Positions 53,467-63,146 of a DNA stretch of 64,000 nt are shown in pieces. The notes below the pieces were generated by a model, which did no database searches, was not told the origin of the DNA, and saw only the letters and a list, made by a program, of their open reading frames with translations. Both the position numbers and the translations under genes were made by a program. Origin of the DNA: Psychrobacillus soli (GTDB lineage Bacteria; Bacillota; Bacilli; Bacillales_A; Planococcaceae). The DNA lies in the NCBI RefSeq assembly GCF_006861775.1, contig NZ_VDGG01000010.1, positions 33,923 to 97,922 of the forward strand, written 5' to 3'. Every line of letters begins with the position of its first letter. The stretch's first letter is position 1.

Positions 53467-55806
53467 ATGGATGAGCGATTAAAGGATTTTCATCTACGGA
53501 TACAGAAAATTGGTTCTGTTGACCGTGAAGTGAATCGCGGAATCGAGTTTGTTTTAGTAATCGAGGGTAAACTCACGATTGAAACGAACAGTCGAATATA
53601 TCAACTGAAAGAGAAAGACCTACTTGTCATTAATCGAAACGAGCTTTTTGAAATGAAAGGAAATAAGGAGAACAGTGTTTTACGTTTTACTATTTCTGAT
53701 TCGTATATGGATCAATCCTATAAAGAGTATCGACATCAACGGTTTGAATGCTTTTCGCAGGATATTGATATCGGTCGTGAAGCATTGGTGGATCAGCTTC
53801 GTACGTTCTTTGGTGAAATGGTCATTACGTACTTTCGTAAAGACGATATTTACACGATTGAAATGCAACGAATCGTGAGTGAAATTCTTCTAATACTTAT
53901 TCGTCGTTTCAAAGAGGAAGGAAATGCGTTGGGGCAGTTAGATGCTGAAGATGATAGAATTGTTCAGCTGATTGATTATATGGAGAGACATTATCAAGAA
54001 CCAATTACTCTAGAACAGATGGCACAAAAGTTATATATGTCTCCGGGGTACTTATCGCGTTATTTCAAGCGAAAGATGGGAATAGGATTTAGCCGTTTTT
54101 TAATGGATATTCGATTAAAACACAGTATGAAAGACTTGCTTTATACGTCAGACTCTATTGCTTCTATTGCGATGAATAATGGTTTTCCAAACACCAAGTC
54201 GTTTACAAGCTTTTTTAAGGAATTGTATGAGGAAACACCAAAAGTATACAGGGAACGTCATATGAAAGAGAAAATGAACATCGATAAAACAGCTAGCATA
54301 AAGGGTGTTGAAACACTTACTAACTCATCCGCTATTTTTCTCCAATTGGGTTCATTGCTCGCGGAAACAAATAAAACATATAGTAATACGGAAACTCGTT
54401 TCGAGGAGTTGCATATGGATGTATCCATTCTGTCAAGTGACAAAATTACTCGTCCAGATCATGTTTTAATCATTCGGGAATTGAAAGAGCTTTTAAAAGA
54501 AGATATACGGGAACAAGTATTAGCAGTTAAAGAAGAGTTGCGACTTAGTTATATAGGCATTCAAAACTTAGTCAGTAGTGCTTCATTTCTTCCGACTGTT
54601 GAAACAGATGAAACCATTGCTACCTCTTCTCCTTACTTTAAAGCAGATATGGCGATTAACTTTTTGATAAAGCATGATCTTGCCATTTTTAGTCGCGTCA
54701 GCTACCAGGATATCTCGACTGATGAAGCATCGTATTTTAAAAAATTAGATAGTTTTTTACGACATTGTCTCCAAGTGTATGGTGAAACTTATGTTAGTAA
54801 ATGGCATGTTCTCTATCATGAATCGTATGTTACAGCAGTCGATAGTAAAGAACTGCGCCGCATGTATACGAAATTGTATAGTGTGGTTAAAAAAGTTGTA
54901 CCTGGAATTCATATTGGTGTGTATTTGCCTTTCTCTTACGAAAAAGAACAAACAACTGAGCACCATATGTGGATTTTGCAAGAAGAGGAACATATCGATT
55001 TCATCGGCTTTCATGCCAATCAAAATGAAGTGATCGATTTTGAAGAAACAAGTAGTGATCGATTTTTACTAGCAAAGGATTATATTAAAGAAAAAACGAA
55101 TAAAGTGAAATACTATTTGAAGCAACATCAAATCGACAAACCACTCCATTTAGTGACGTGGAATACGCTATCTGGAAATACACGTTATACAAATGGTACA
55201 TTTTTTCGAGGGGCATTAGTGTTAAAAAGTGCATGGGATATTTCAAATGATGTACAATCTCTTGCATTTTGGATTAACACCGAATTGCATGAAGTGGATG
55301 ATCAGCATCACCGTATTCAATTGGAAGGGATGGAATTGTTTCATTACTTTAACGGCAAACGTCCGGCTTTTTACGCGATGTTGTTTGCAGAAAAACTAAC
55401 TGGTAGTATTGTCGCACAAGGACCAGATTTTATCATGACGGAGTATGAAAGGGGCTATCAATTAATACTGATGAATTGTATTAATGTAAACCCGTATTTC
55501 TCTATTGAAGATGCATTTTTAAAGAAGTTGAATAAGGATGTTCGTGTAATTATTTCAGGCTTGAAGCAAGGTGAGTATCAAGTGCGAAAGTATACGTACG
55601 ATAAAGACAACGGAGCTCTTTATACGAATTGGTGGAATTTAGGTAGTAAACATGGGGTAGATATAGAGATTGCGGAATATATTAATCGACTAAGTCATCC
55701 ATCTTTGCAAATTTTTGATGAAACAATTGACGGAGACTGGTCTTTCTATTCATATTTAACGATTAACGCCATTCATTTTTTTGATATACGAAAATCGTTC
55801 ATATAA
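53467..55806 (+). CDS. AraC-family regulator fused to a glycosidase-like (GH39-type) domain
   Basis: The 779-residue protein has an N-terminal cupin sensor (1-135), an AraC double helix-turn-helix (residues about 165-265: EPITLEQMAQKLYMSPGYLS and DSIASIAMNNGFPNTKSFTS) and a 500-residue C-terminal part resembling GH39 beta-xylosidases. At the place where GH39 has TEWN, with the acid/base Glu, this protein reads VTWN, so catalysis is probably lost and the domain acts as a ligand sensor. The ATG at 53467 follows AGGAGGTG; a GTG at 53458 overlaps that site. No sugar genes lie nearby, so the target is unknown. Confidence 0.85.
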   Translation: MDERLKDFHLRIQKIGSVDREVNRGIEFVLVIEGKLTIETNSRIYQLKEKDLLVINRNELFEMKGNKENSVLRFTISDSYMDQSYKEYRHQRFECFSQDIDIGREALVDQLRTFFGEMVITYFRKDDIYTIEMQRIVSEILLILIRRFKEEGNALGQLDAEDDRIVQLIDYMERHYQEPITLEQMAQKLYMSPGYLSRYFKRKMGIGFSRFLMDIRLKHSMKDLLYTSDSIASIAMNNGFPNTKSFTSFFKELYEETPKVYRERHMKEKMNIDKTASIKGVETLTNSSAIFLQLGSLLAETNKTYSNTETRFEELHMDVSILSSDKITRPDHVLIIRELKELLKEDIREQVLAVKEELRLSYIGIQNLVSSASFLPTVETDETIATSSPYFKADMAINFLIKHDLAIFSRVSYQDISTDEASYFKKLDSFLRHCLQVYGETYVSKWHVLYHESYVTAVDSKELRRMYTKLYSVVKKVVPGIHIGVYLPFSYEKEQTTEHHMWILQEEEHIDFIGFHANQNEVIDFEETSSDRFLLAKDYIKEKTNKVKYYLKQHQIDKPLHLVTWNTLSGNTRYTNGTFFRGALVLKSAWDISNDVQSLAFWINTELHEVDDQHHRIQLEGMELFHYFNGKRPAFYAMLFAEKLTGSIVAQGPDFIMTEYERGYQLILMNCINVNPYFSIEDAFLKKLNKDVRVIISGLKQGEYQVRKYTYDKDNGALYTNWWNLGSKHGVDIEIAEYINRLSHPSLQIFDETIDGDWSFYSYLTINAIHFFDIRKSFI

Positions 55807-55830
55807 CGATAATGATATAGATGTTCCTGA

Positions 55831-55879
55831 ACACACCAGTGAATACTAGCATAGCTAGTGTCCACTAGTGTGTTTTTTT
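55831..55879 (+). terminator. Terminator of the AraC-type gene
   Basis: ACACACCAGTG pairs with CACTAGTGTGT, with an inner ACTAGC-AT-AGCTAGT stem, then seven T. Confidence 0.82.
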
Positions 55880-55974
55880 GTATTTTACGAAGTGGTGGAA
55901 TTTATGATTTTATCACCAATGAAAGTGAGTCACGTTCAACTAATTACTGGAATATTCCCACTTGTTCTTCGTCA

Positions 55975-56190
55975 TCTCACTCCAAGTAAACTTGTTATTT
56001 AAAGAATTGGTTGCTTTTACCAGCAATTTGGTTGCTCTCATGTTTTTATGGTTGCTTTCCGAATCGAATTGATTGCTTTCAATGATCGGTTAGTTGCGCT
56101 AAGCCATTTACTGGATTCACACAGTTGAAAAAACTGTATGTAATCTCAGTGAGTCGACACTGATAAGTAAGCAATTTTCTTTGATTTTCA
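55975..56190 (+). repeat. 21-bp phased repeat array (copy C)
   Basis: GTTGC or ATTGC cores start at 56010, 56031, 56051, 56072 and 56093, at 21-bp steps with a single 20-bp step. The leader (CATCTCACTCCAAGTAAACT), the trailer (CTAAGCCATTTACTGGAT) and the later GTCGACACTGATAAGTAAGC block match copy B. It sits in a 763-base gene-free gap. Confidence 0.85.
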
Positions 56191-56240
56191 CTGCAGGCGG
56201 GGACGGCTCATCGCTTACCCGACTGCAGCGAAAGTCTTAG
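56191..56240 (-). repeat. Short copy of the GC-rich dispersed element
   Basis: GGCGGGGACGGCTCATCGCT followed by TACCC is the near-exact complement of 63774-63799 of the complete element, bounded by CTGCAG on both sides and by GCAGCGAAAGTC on the right. The stretch 56240-56540 shows nothing else I can name. Confidence 0.65.
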
Positions 56241-56569
56241 CGGTAACTTAGTAATACGCAGTATTTCTAAGTTGCTCAGCTAACCTTTGAAGGAAGCCTC
56301 GTAGACCAAGTTTTACTCGAAGGTAAAATATTGACCGTCTTTTTTGTACCTATTATTTCACCAATCAAAATAATATCCACTTTTATAGAGAAACACATCG
56401 AAAAAGGCATGATGAAGAAATGATTTTTCTTTTAGAATGTAGCTATAGGGAAGCTTACCTAACAACTTATTAAAAGGCCTTTTATTAAATTCTTAAGTAT
56501 TCTGCATGAATCAGCACTTTTAACAAATAATCAATAAGTAAGTGATACAAAATCGAAGGAGTGTGTATG

Positions 56570-57955
56570 ATGGAAACAACCTACAAAGGTACAAATAAAA
56601 TGATTACAGGTATTGTTTTTGGGGTATTAACATTTTGGTTATTCGCCCAAGCAATGGTTAACGTAGTTCCTGCTATACAACAAGATTTAGGAGTTTCGAT
56701 GGGAACCCTAAATATAGCGATAAGTTTAACGGCATTATTCTCAGGTATTTTTATCGTAGCAGCAGGTGGTCTTGCTGATAAAGTAGGACGTAAGAAAATC
56801 ACTAATTTTGGATTAATTTTAAGTATTGTCGGTTCACTTTGTATAGTATTGGCAAATGGTGCGACATTACTCATTATTGGTCGTATTATCCAAGGGATTT
56901 CAGCAGCATGTATTATGCCCTCTACAATTGCATTAATGAAAGCATATTTTGAAGGAGCAGACCGCCAACGTGCACTAAGTTATTGGTCGATTGGTTCATG
57001 GGGTGGATCTGGTTTTTGTTCGCTATTTGGCGGTGCTATCGCAACATATATGGGATGGAAATGGATTTTCATCTTCTCCATCATCTTCGCTATTCTTGCG
57101 TTATGGTTAATAAAAGATACACCAGAAAGTAAAGCAAAAGATACAGGTAATTCAAAATTTGATATTAAAGGATTAATTGTTTTCATTATTACTATGTTGG
57201 CGTTAAATATTTTCATCACACAAGGTGCTGAGATAGGTTGGACAAACTGGATTACAATCGTTTTAATCGTAGTGGCAATTATTGGTGCGGTTATCTTTGT
57301 AAAAGTTGAAAATGGTAGATCAAATGCATTAATCGATTTTGGATTATTTAAAAATGCACCATATACAGGTGCAACAGTTTCCAACTTCTTGCTTAATGCG
57401 GTTGCTGGGACATTAGTTGTTGCAAATACGTATGTGCAAGAAGGAAGAGGATTCACATCTTTCCAATCGGGTATGCTATCTATAGGCTATCTCATTGCTG
57501 TCCTAGGTATGATCCGTGTAGGTGAAAAAATCCTTCAAAAAATCGGTGCGAAAAAACCAATGCTTTGGGGCGCATTTTTGACGCTAATCGGTGTTGGCGT
57601 AATGGGCTTAACATTCTTACCGGACGTAGCATATACAATCGTCGTATTTATAGGTTTTGCATTATTTGGTCTAGGTTTAGGACTTTATGCGACACCATCT
57701 ACAGATACTGCTGTATCGAATGCACCAGATGATAAAATTGGAGCCGCTTCTGGTATTTATAAAATGGCTAGTTCACTCGGCTCAGCTTTTGGAGTTGCGA
57801 TTTCTGCGACTGTGTATGCAATGATTGCAGATAAAAGCGGGGTTGATGCAGCAGCAACTGGTGGTATTATAACAAACGTAGTTTTCGCAGTTATTGCATT
57901 GTTATCGATTCTCTTCATGGTTCCTAATAATGCCGGTAAAAATGAAGTTAAATAA
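56570..57955 (+). CDS. MFS drug/metabolite exporter, DHA2-like (14 segments)
   Basis: The 461-residue carrier has about 14 hydrophobic segments, motif A GGLADKVGRKKI near residue 67, and motif C-like region GSWGGSGFCSLFGGAIATY. It resembles the NorB/SdrM efflux group. GAAGGAGTG fits the ATG at 56570 or 56567. It is followed after 15 bases by an M20 peptidase, so the pair likely exports or imports a peptide or acyl amino acid. Confidence 0.85.
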   Translation: METTYKGTNKMITGIVFGVLTFWLFAQAMVNVVPAIQQDLGVSMGTLNIAISLTALFSGIFIVAAGGLADKVGRKKITNFGLILSIVGSLCIVLANGATLLIIGRIIQGISAACIMPSTIALMKAYFEGADRQRALSYWSIGSWGGSGFCSLFGGAIATYMGWKWIFIFSIIFAILALWLIKDTPESKAKDTGNSKFDIKGLIVFIITMLALNIFITQGAEIGWTNWITIVLIVVAIIGAVIFVKVENGRSNALIDFGLFKNAPYTGATVSNFLLNAVAGTLVVANTYVQEGRGFTSFQSGMLSIGYLIAVLGMIRVGEKILQKIGAKKPMLWGAFLTLIGVGVMGLTFLPDVAYTIVVFIGFALFGLGLGLYATPSTDTAVSNAPDDKIGAASGIYKMASSLGSAFGVAISATVYAMIADKSGVDAAATGGIITNVVFAVIALLSILFMVPNNAGKNEVK

Positions 57956-57970
57956 GGGAGAGTGCAAATA

Positions 57971-59152
57971 ATGAAAGAAAAACTAATGAAAATGTTAGAA
58001 GAACGGGAAGAAGAAATTATTCAAATTCGTCGCTATTTACACGAAAATCCTGAGTTATCCTTTAAAGAAGAAAAAACGGCTAAGTATATTGAAGACTTTT
58101 ATAAAGGAAAAGACGTGGAAGTTCAAACAAATGTAGGGAATGGATACGGTATTATTGTAACGATTACAGGGGCTAAAGCTGGTAAAACAATTGGACTACG
58201 TGCAGATTTTGATGCACTCCCAATTGTAGAAGAAACACCCGTCCCATTTAAGTCAAAAAACGAAGGTGTCATGCATGCTTGTGGTCATGATGGACATACA
58301 GCGTATTTATTAGTATTAGCAGATTGTTTAATCCAATTGAAATCAGAGTTAGCTGGAACGATTAAAATCATCCATCAACATGCAGAAGAGGTTCCACCAG
58401 GTGGCGCAAAAAGTATTGTAGAGTCCGGATTGCTCGATGATTTAGATGAAGTGTATGGAATTCATTTACTTCCAATGGGACCAGCAGGATTAGTTGGCTA
58501 TCACGCAGGGTTTTCTTTCAATGGAAGAGCATACATGAAGTTGACAATACAAGGTAGAGGCGGACATGGTTCCTCTCCACATTTAGCAAATGATGCAATT
58601 GTTGCAGGTGCCCATTTTGTTACAGCAGTTCAAACGATTATTAGTCGTAGATTAAGTCCATTTGAAATCGGTGTTATCACAATCGGTTCTTTTGATGGGA
58701 AAGGTACATTTAATGTCATTAAAGACAGTGTGGAGCTAGAAGGTGACATTCGTTATATGACTGTTGAAACGAAAGAAAAGATCGAAAAAGAAGTAAAACG
58801 TATTGTAAAAGGGTTGGAGGAAGAGTTCGGCGTTACTTGTGAATTAACGTATGAAACGGATTATCCACCACTATACAATAATCCTGAATTGACAGCGAAA
58901 GTGGCAGAAACGCTTAAAAATGCGAATGATCCACATATTAAAGAAGTGAGAGAATTCCCAGCATTAGCTCCATCGGAAGACTTTGCATATTATGCGGAGA
59001 AATTCCCGGCGTGCTTCTTCTATATTGGTTGTACACCTGAAGGAGAGGAAGATCCATATTTCAATCATCATCCAAAGTTCGATATAGATGAAGCATCATT
59101 GTTAGTCGCAGCAAAAGCTGTAGGACAAGTTGTATGTAGTTTGCAGGAGTAA
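57971..59152 (+). CDS. M20 amidohydrolase (N-acyl-amino-acid / peptide hydrolase)
   Basis: The M20D-type enzyme has the metal site HACGHDGHTAY near residue 100, the catalytic pair HAEEVPPGGA near 137, and the C-terminal metal His in NHHPKFDIDE. Members hydrolyse N-acyl amino acids, hippurate or indole-acetyl amino acids. The ATG at 57971 follows GGGAG. It shares an operon with the MFS gene. Confidence 0.9.
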   Translation: MKEKLMKMLEEREEEIIQIRRYLHENPELSFKEEKTAKYIEDFYKGKDVEVQTNVGNGYGIIVTITGAKAGKTIGLRADFDALPIVEETPVPFKSKNEGVMHACGHDGHTAYLLVLADCLIQLKSELAGTIKIIHQHAEEVPPGGAKSIVESGLLDDLDEVYGIHLLPMGPAGLVGYHAGFSFNGRAYMKLTIQGRGGHGSSPHLANDAIVAGAHFVTAVQTIISRRLSPFEIGVITIGSFDGKGTFNVIKDSVELEGDIRYMTVETKEKIEKEVKRIVKGLEEEFGVTCELTYETDYPPLYNNPELTAKVAETLKNANDPHIKEVREFPALAPSEDFAYYAEKFPACFFYIGCTPEGEEDPYFNHHPKFDIDEASLLVAAKAVGQVVCSLQE

Positions 59153-59159
59153 ATGGAAC

Positions 59160-59204
59160 AAGGCTATCTCAAGGTCAGTTTTGACTTAGAGATAGCCTTG
59201 TTTC
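59160..59204. terminator. Terminator after the M20 gene (convergent)
   Basis: AAGGCTATCTC and GAGATAGCCTT form a perfect stem followed by a short T-rich tail. Confidence 0.75.
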
Positions 59205-59220
59205 TATAATCATTCCACTA

Positions 59221-59850
59221 TTAATTCTCTTGCAAAAAAGCAATTAAATCTTGATGATTTTCCGCTGTTACGCCGTGCCCATCACTGTAAGTTTTAAACG
59301 TCACATTTGCTCCGAGCGATTCGAAATAGTCTTTGCTTTCTGCCCCCCACTGAGATGGGATAACGTAATCATAATCCCCATGTGAAATAAAGATACTTAA
59401 ATGATTAACAGGACGCTTACTATATTCTACTTTCACAAAACCTGGCACATAGCCGCTTAATGCCACAACCCTGTTAATAGCATTGCCCATCGTTAGTGCG
59501 ATAGATTGTGCAAGAATCGCTCCTTGGCTAAAACCTAATAACGTAATATTGTTTGGATCTAGGTCGTATTCTACTTTCGCTTCGTTGATAAATGATTGAA
59601 TATATGTTACTACTTTATCAAACACGTCACGATCTGGTTTACCTACTTCTGCAATTGTAAAAAATGCATATCCTGGATTGTGAACAATCGGACCACGTAA
59701 ACTGAAAATATGGTGGGTTTCCTCGAAATTTTTGACTAGCTGTGGTAAATCTTCTTCATTACTTCCCATACCATGCAGTAAGAAAAGTGCAGGCATTTTT
59801 TCAGAAGTTACTTTTGGTGCTGAATATTTAAATGTAAAAGGAGATTTCAT
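59221..59850 (-). CDS. Alpha/beta-hydrolase, phospholipase/carboxylesterase type
   Basis: The 209-residue serine hydrolase has the nucleophile elbow LLGFSQGAIL (Ser near 114), Asp in ISHGDYDYVIP, and the catalytic His in YSDGHGVTAE. The oxyanion loop LFLLHGMGSNEEDL is near residue 22. It is the short phospholipase/carboxylesterase (Abhydrolase_2) family, active on short-chain esters or lysophospholipids. It is monocistronic. Confidence 0.9.
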   Translation of the reverse strand: MKSPFTFKYSAPKVTSEKMPALFLLHGMGSNEEDLPQLVKNFEETHHIFSLRGPIVHNPGYAFFTIAEVGKPDRDVFDKVVTYIQSFINEAKVEYDLDPNNITLLGFSQGAILAQSIALTMGNAINRVVALSGYVPGFVKVEYSKRPVNHLSIFISHGDYDYVIPSQWGAESKDYFESLGANVTFKTYSDGHGVTAENHQDLIAFLQEN

Positions 59851-60099
59851 TTCTCATTCTTCCCTTCAAGCTTAAGTATATCTATTTTAACATAAGCATC
59901 TAATTCTTTCGTATAATCGCTTTCAGGGAGAAACTCTAACAGAGGCAAAAAGTGTCTGGAATAAGTATTTGAAAGGGTGTGTGTTAGAACATTTAAGGGC
60001 TAGGGCATACCCTTTTTTGTATTATTTAAGCTTATCTTCGTATATATATAGTAATAGATTCGTAGAATAGAATAATGAAATGGTGAATGGGGGGTGCAG

Positions 60100-60363
60100 A
60101 TGCGACAATATGTTAGGGAAGAATTGCAATTGTTATTCCAAGTTTTTTTAGGACTATTTTTAGTATTTGGTTTCAGTTGTTTTTTACGTGCAACTACCGA
60201 GCAATTTCCGTGGCTATCTCTAATAGGATCGGCAATTGGGTTAACAATTATTTTATTTTTTTTGTCGGGGAAAAAGTACCGTGCATTTTTAATTTCTCTA
60301 TTAGTGTTTTCAATAATAATGAGCGTGATATTTAATTGGTATTCTATTTTCAACGTGCATTGA
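60100..60363 (+). CDS. Small membrane protein (87 residues)
   Basis: The product has three hydrophobic segments (about 10-28, 37-55, 62-80) and no motif I recognise. The ATG at 60100 is preceded by a run of G (GGGGGG) as ribosome site. It faces an esterase gene and precedes a small soluble ORF. Such proteins are common in Bacillales and mostly uncharacterised. Confidence 0.65.
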   Translation: MRQYVREELQLLFQVFLGLFLVFGFSCFLRATTEQFPWLSLIGSAIGLTIILFFLSGKKYRAFLISLLVFSIIMSVIFNWYSIFNVH

Positions 60364-60466
60364 AGCATTTTTAAAAAATAGCTTAAAACATTCCGCATTG
60401 GATATCCTAATATAGAAGTGAAGAAATATTTCTAAAAAGTTATTTGCCATGTTAGGAGATAAGAAT

Positions 60467-60709
60467 GTGAAAGAATTCAAAGTAACTTATTTTTTTGATG
60501 AAGAGCATTATATTCGTAGATTTATCCATTTAGAATCCCAAGAAAAAGCAGAAGAGCTCATTCAAAGTGAGCGAGAGCAATATATTTCGTTTACAGATAG
60601 CAGAGGAATTTACCATGAACTGCATACCCGAGATGTTCGGGTGATTCAACTATCGGAATATCATAGAATAGATAAAACGAAAAAAGTATCGGGTTCAAAT
60701 GAAACCTGA
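60467..60709 (+). CDS. Small hypothetical protein (80 residues)
   Basis: The GTG at 60467 follows TAGGAG, which overlaps an in-frame ATG at 60449 and so excludes it. The soluble product (KEFKVTYFFDEEHYIRRFIH, later REQYISFTDSRGIYHELHTRDV) looks like a small beta-alpha fold that binds something unspecified; the family is unknown to me. Its end overlaps the terminator. Confidence 0.6.
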   Translation: MKEFKVTYFFDEEHYIRRFIHLESQEKAEELIQSEREQYISFTDSRGIYHELHTRDVRVIQLSEYHRIDKTKKVSGSNET

Positions 60710-60717
60710 TACTTTTT
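60681..60717. terminator. Bidirectional terminator between the small ORF and the DMT gene
   Basis: AAAAAGTATC and GATACTTTTT bound a stem with GGTT/AACC; A and T runs on both sides let it act in both directions. Confidence 0.78.
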
Positions 60718-60740
60718 CTATTTTAAAGCTAGTTGCAGAA

Positions 60741-61628
60741 TCAGGAATGTGAACTCCGTCTTCTTCCATACAAATGTACGATAAGCACGCCTAAAATCGC
60801 GATGAATCCTCCGGCTATAGAAAGAATTGCGGGTAATTCTCCTAACCACAACCAAGCAACTACTATGGCAATAACCGGTTCTGCATAAAGCAGGCTAGAT
60901 ATTGAACTAGCTTTACTCATGGATAGAGCTATTGCCCAAGTTAAATAGGCAATAGCTGTCGGGAATACCCCTATGTAAATTGCGGACAAATTTGCTTCCA
61001 GTGTCGCATGCCCAATGTCTTCTAGCAGTCCAGGAGCAAATACAAGAAAAGGAATAGTACCAGCCCAAGTAAAGTAAGCAGTTAGCTCAATTGGATTGTA
61101 TTTTAATAATAAAGGCTTTTGGTAAACAAAAAATATGGACGTCGCAATAGCAGCTATAATAACTAAAAATACACCAGGGGAGATGTTGAATAGCGAGTCC
61201 CCAGTACCTATTCCGATTAACAAAATACCGACAAATCCAAACCCTAACCCAAACCACCCAATCTTTCCAAGTCGTTCTTTTAACACGAGAACGGCAATAA
61301 CAGTTGTGAAAATGGGTGCTGAACCAATCAGCATACCTGCCGTGCCTGCTGTAATAGTTAATTGTCCAAATGTTACACATATATGATATACGCTAATTCC
61401 AATCCAACTGAGAAGAAAAATTTTGAAAATATCCTCTTTTTTCGGCAACTGAAAATTTATTCGAGGCCAAAAAGCAATAATACCGAATAGGAAGGAAGCA
61501 ATAATAAAACGAAATAAAATCAAATGCCCAGCTGAATAGCCCCCGTGTAAACTAGCGCTTATAGATGCAAAACTAGATCCCCAAATAAATACGGTAAACG
61601 CAGCTAAGATGAAAGCTTTCATCTTCAT
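60741..61628 (-). CDS. EamA-family (DMT) transporter
   Basis: The 295-residue protein has ten hydrophobic segments arranged as two EamA repeats of five, with the typical start FTVFIWGSSFASISASL and second-repeat AEPVIAIVVAWLWLGE. These carriers mostly export amino acids or metabolites. The ATG at 61628 has a weak ribosome site. It is divergent from the ATP-grasp gene. Confidence 0.88.
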   Translation of the reverse strand: MKMKAFILAAFTVFIWGSSFASISASLHGGYSAGHLILFRFIIASFLFGIIAFWPRINFQLPKKEDIFKIFLLSWIGISVYHICVTFGQLTITAGTAGMLIGSAPIFTTVIAVLVLKERLGKIGWFGLGFGFVGILLIGIGTGDSLFNISPGVFLVIIAAIATSIFFVYQKPLLLKYNPIELTAYFTWAGTIPFLVFAPGLLEDIGHATLEANLSAIYIGVFPTAIAYLTWAIALSMSKASSISSLLYAEPVIAIVVAWLWLGELPAILSIAGGFIAILGVLIVHLYGRRRSSHS

Positions 61629-61774
61629 TTTTCTACACCAAACTTTCTCATACTAAATAAAAGAAGAATCAATTTAAATGACAGAATTAGAGTAAGCAAT
61701 TAATCCTACATTAAATTTCATCATATAACAACCTATTAAAAAGTTTTAACTTTAAAAAAGGTGTACCAGCATAA

Positions 61775-63076
61775 TTGTCTATTTGGTGGGCAGAGGTAGT
61801 TGCCAAAACGTTATTTTATACATATTTTATAGATGCAAGTGTACCAATGAATGGGGGGGCGCATATAAAAACAATTGTATTTATTGGAAGTTACAAGTTC
61901 GGAACAAGTAAGGAAGCCTTGATGAGTGCAAAAGAAATGGGATATTACGTTGTTTTATTTACGGACAAGACAAGTAATCTAAATTTCTTAGAAGTTGATC
62001 AGTTTGTAATTATGGAACACTTGCTGGATGAGCAGCTGGTGATGGAAGAAATAACAAAGTTAAAGGAACGCGGGAAACAAGTTTGCGCATGCATTAGCTT
62101 CATTGATCCATATGTTTCCTATGCGGCCAAATTATCTAACCATCTTGGATTATCCCAAGTTTCGGTAGAATCATTGGGTTTAATGGAAAATAAAATAGCG
62201 ATAAGGGAAAAGTTGGAAAACCTCTCGATTACCCCTTTTTTTACAATTTTTCATCCAAATGATTCCCCGAAAGAGTTTAAAGAAAAACACAAATTCTCTT
62301 TTCCCTTCATCTTAAAACCACCTATTTCCAATGGCTCAAAGGATGTATTACTTGTTGAAACTACCGAGAAGTTTGTAAATGCTTTAAAGTTGGTGCAAAA
62401 AAAACATCCAAATAGTCCCCTATTAATAGAGGAGTTTATACAAGGAACACAGTATCTTGTGGAAGTTTTAGTTTACAAAAGTGTTATAAAATTTGTAGGG
62501 CTAGTTGAGCAAGAAGTCAAATACAATGGCAGATTTATTGTGACTGGTTATAAGTATCCAGGATTGGTTGACGCAGATGAATATAGTAGACTATATGCTT
62601 GCATTTTAAGCATTATAGAACAAACAGGTCTTTCGAATGGCTCTTGTCATATTGAGATGAAACTTGCTCAAGGCCATTGGAAATTAATCGAGATCAATCC
62701 CAGAATGTCTGGCGGAGCGATGAACAGAATCATAGAAGAAGGAACAGGAATTAATCTTGTAAAAGAGATTTTAAAAGTATATCTAGGCGAGGAGCCTATT
62801 TTAATAGAACAGAGAAAAAAGCATGTATACGCCAGATATTTAACAATAGGTTCTCGGGGGAAGTTACTCAGAGTCACTGGTAAAGAACTGGCATTAATGC
62901 ACGATGGAGTCAAATATGTTCATATTAAACCTCTCGAAGGAAGAATCCTCACTACCCCATATTCGATGGGGAATCGGTATGCATGCATTATTGCTGTTTC
63001 AGATACAGCGGAGCAAGCAGAAGCAAGTGCAATAGTAGCCGCAAAGGAGATAAAGTTTTATCTAGAACCTTTTTGA
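61775..63076 (+). CDS. ATP-grasp carboxylate-amine ligase
   Basis: The protein is a biotin-carboxylase/L-amino-acid-ligase-type ATP-grasp enzyme: FPFILKPPISNGSKDVLLVE near residue 175, the SPLLIEEFIQGTQYLVEVLV block near 215, and the metal/phosphate site WKLIEINPRMSGGAMNRII near 300. It joins a carboxylate to an amine using ATP via an acyl-phosphate. The start is uncertain: TTG at 61775 after AAAGGTG, or ATG at 61847, where the recognisable fold begins. It ends 70 bases before a spore-coat gene in the same direction. Confidence 0.82.
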   Translation: MSIWWAEVVAKTLFYTYFIDASVPMNGGAHIKTIVFIGSYKFGTSKEALMSAKEMGYYVVLFTDKTSNLNFLEVDQFVIMEHLLDEQLVMEEITKLKERGKQVCACISFIDPYVSYAAKLSNHLGLSQVSVESLGLMENKIAIREKLENLSITPFFTIFHPNDSPKEFKEKHKFSFPFILKPPISNGSKDVLLVETTEKFVNALKLVQKKHPNSPLLIEEFIQGTQYLVEVLVYKSVIKFVGLVEQEVKYNGRFIVTGYKYPGLVDADEYSRLYACILSIIEQTGLSNGSCHIEMKLAQGHWKLIEINPRMSGGAMNRIIEEGTGINLVKEILKVYLGEEPILIEQRKKHVYARYLTIGSRGKLLRVTGKELALMHDGVKYVHIKPLEGRILTTPYSMGNRYACIIAVSDTAEQAEASAIVAAKEIKFYLEPF

Positions 63077-63146
63077 GCGTCAAATTAAGTAGATCCGGTA
63101 AGCTTCTTAAGCCTTAATAAGGGGAAGAAGGAGGTTGAAAAATAAA

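Noticed and set aside
61690..61770. SigK or SigE promoter before the ATP-grasp gene
   Set aside because: CATATAAC resembles the -10 element only loosely and no correctly spaced -35 is visible.
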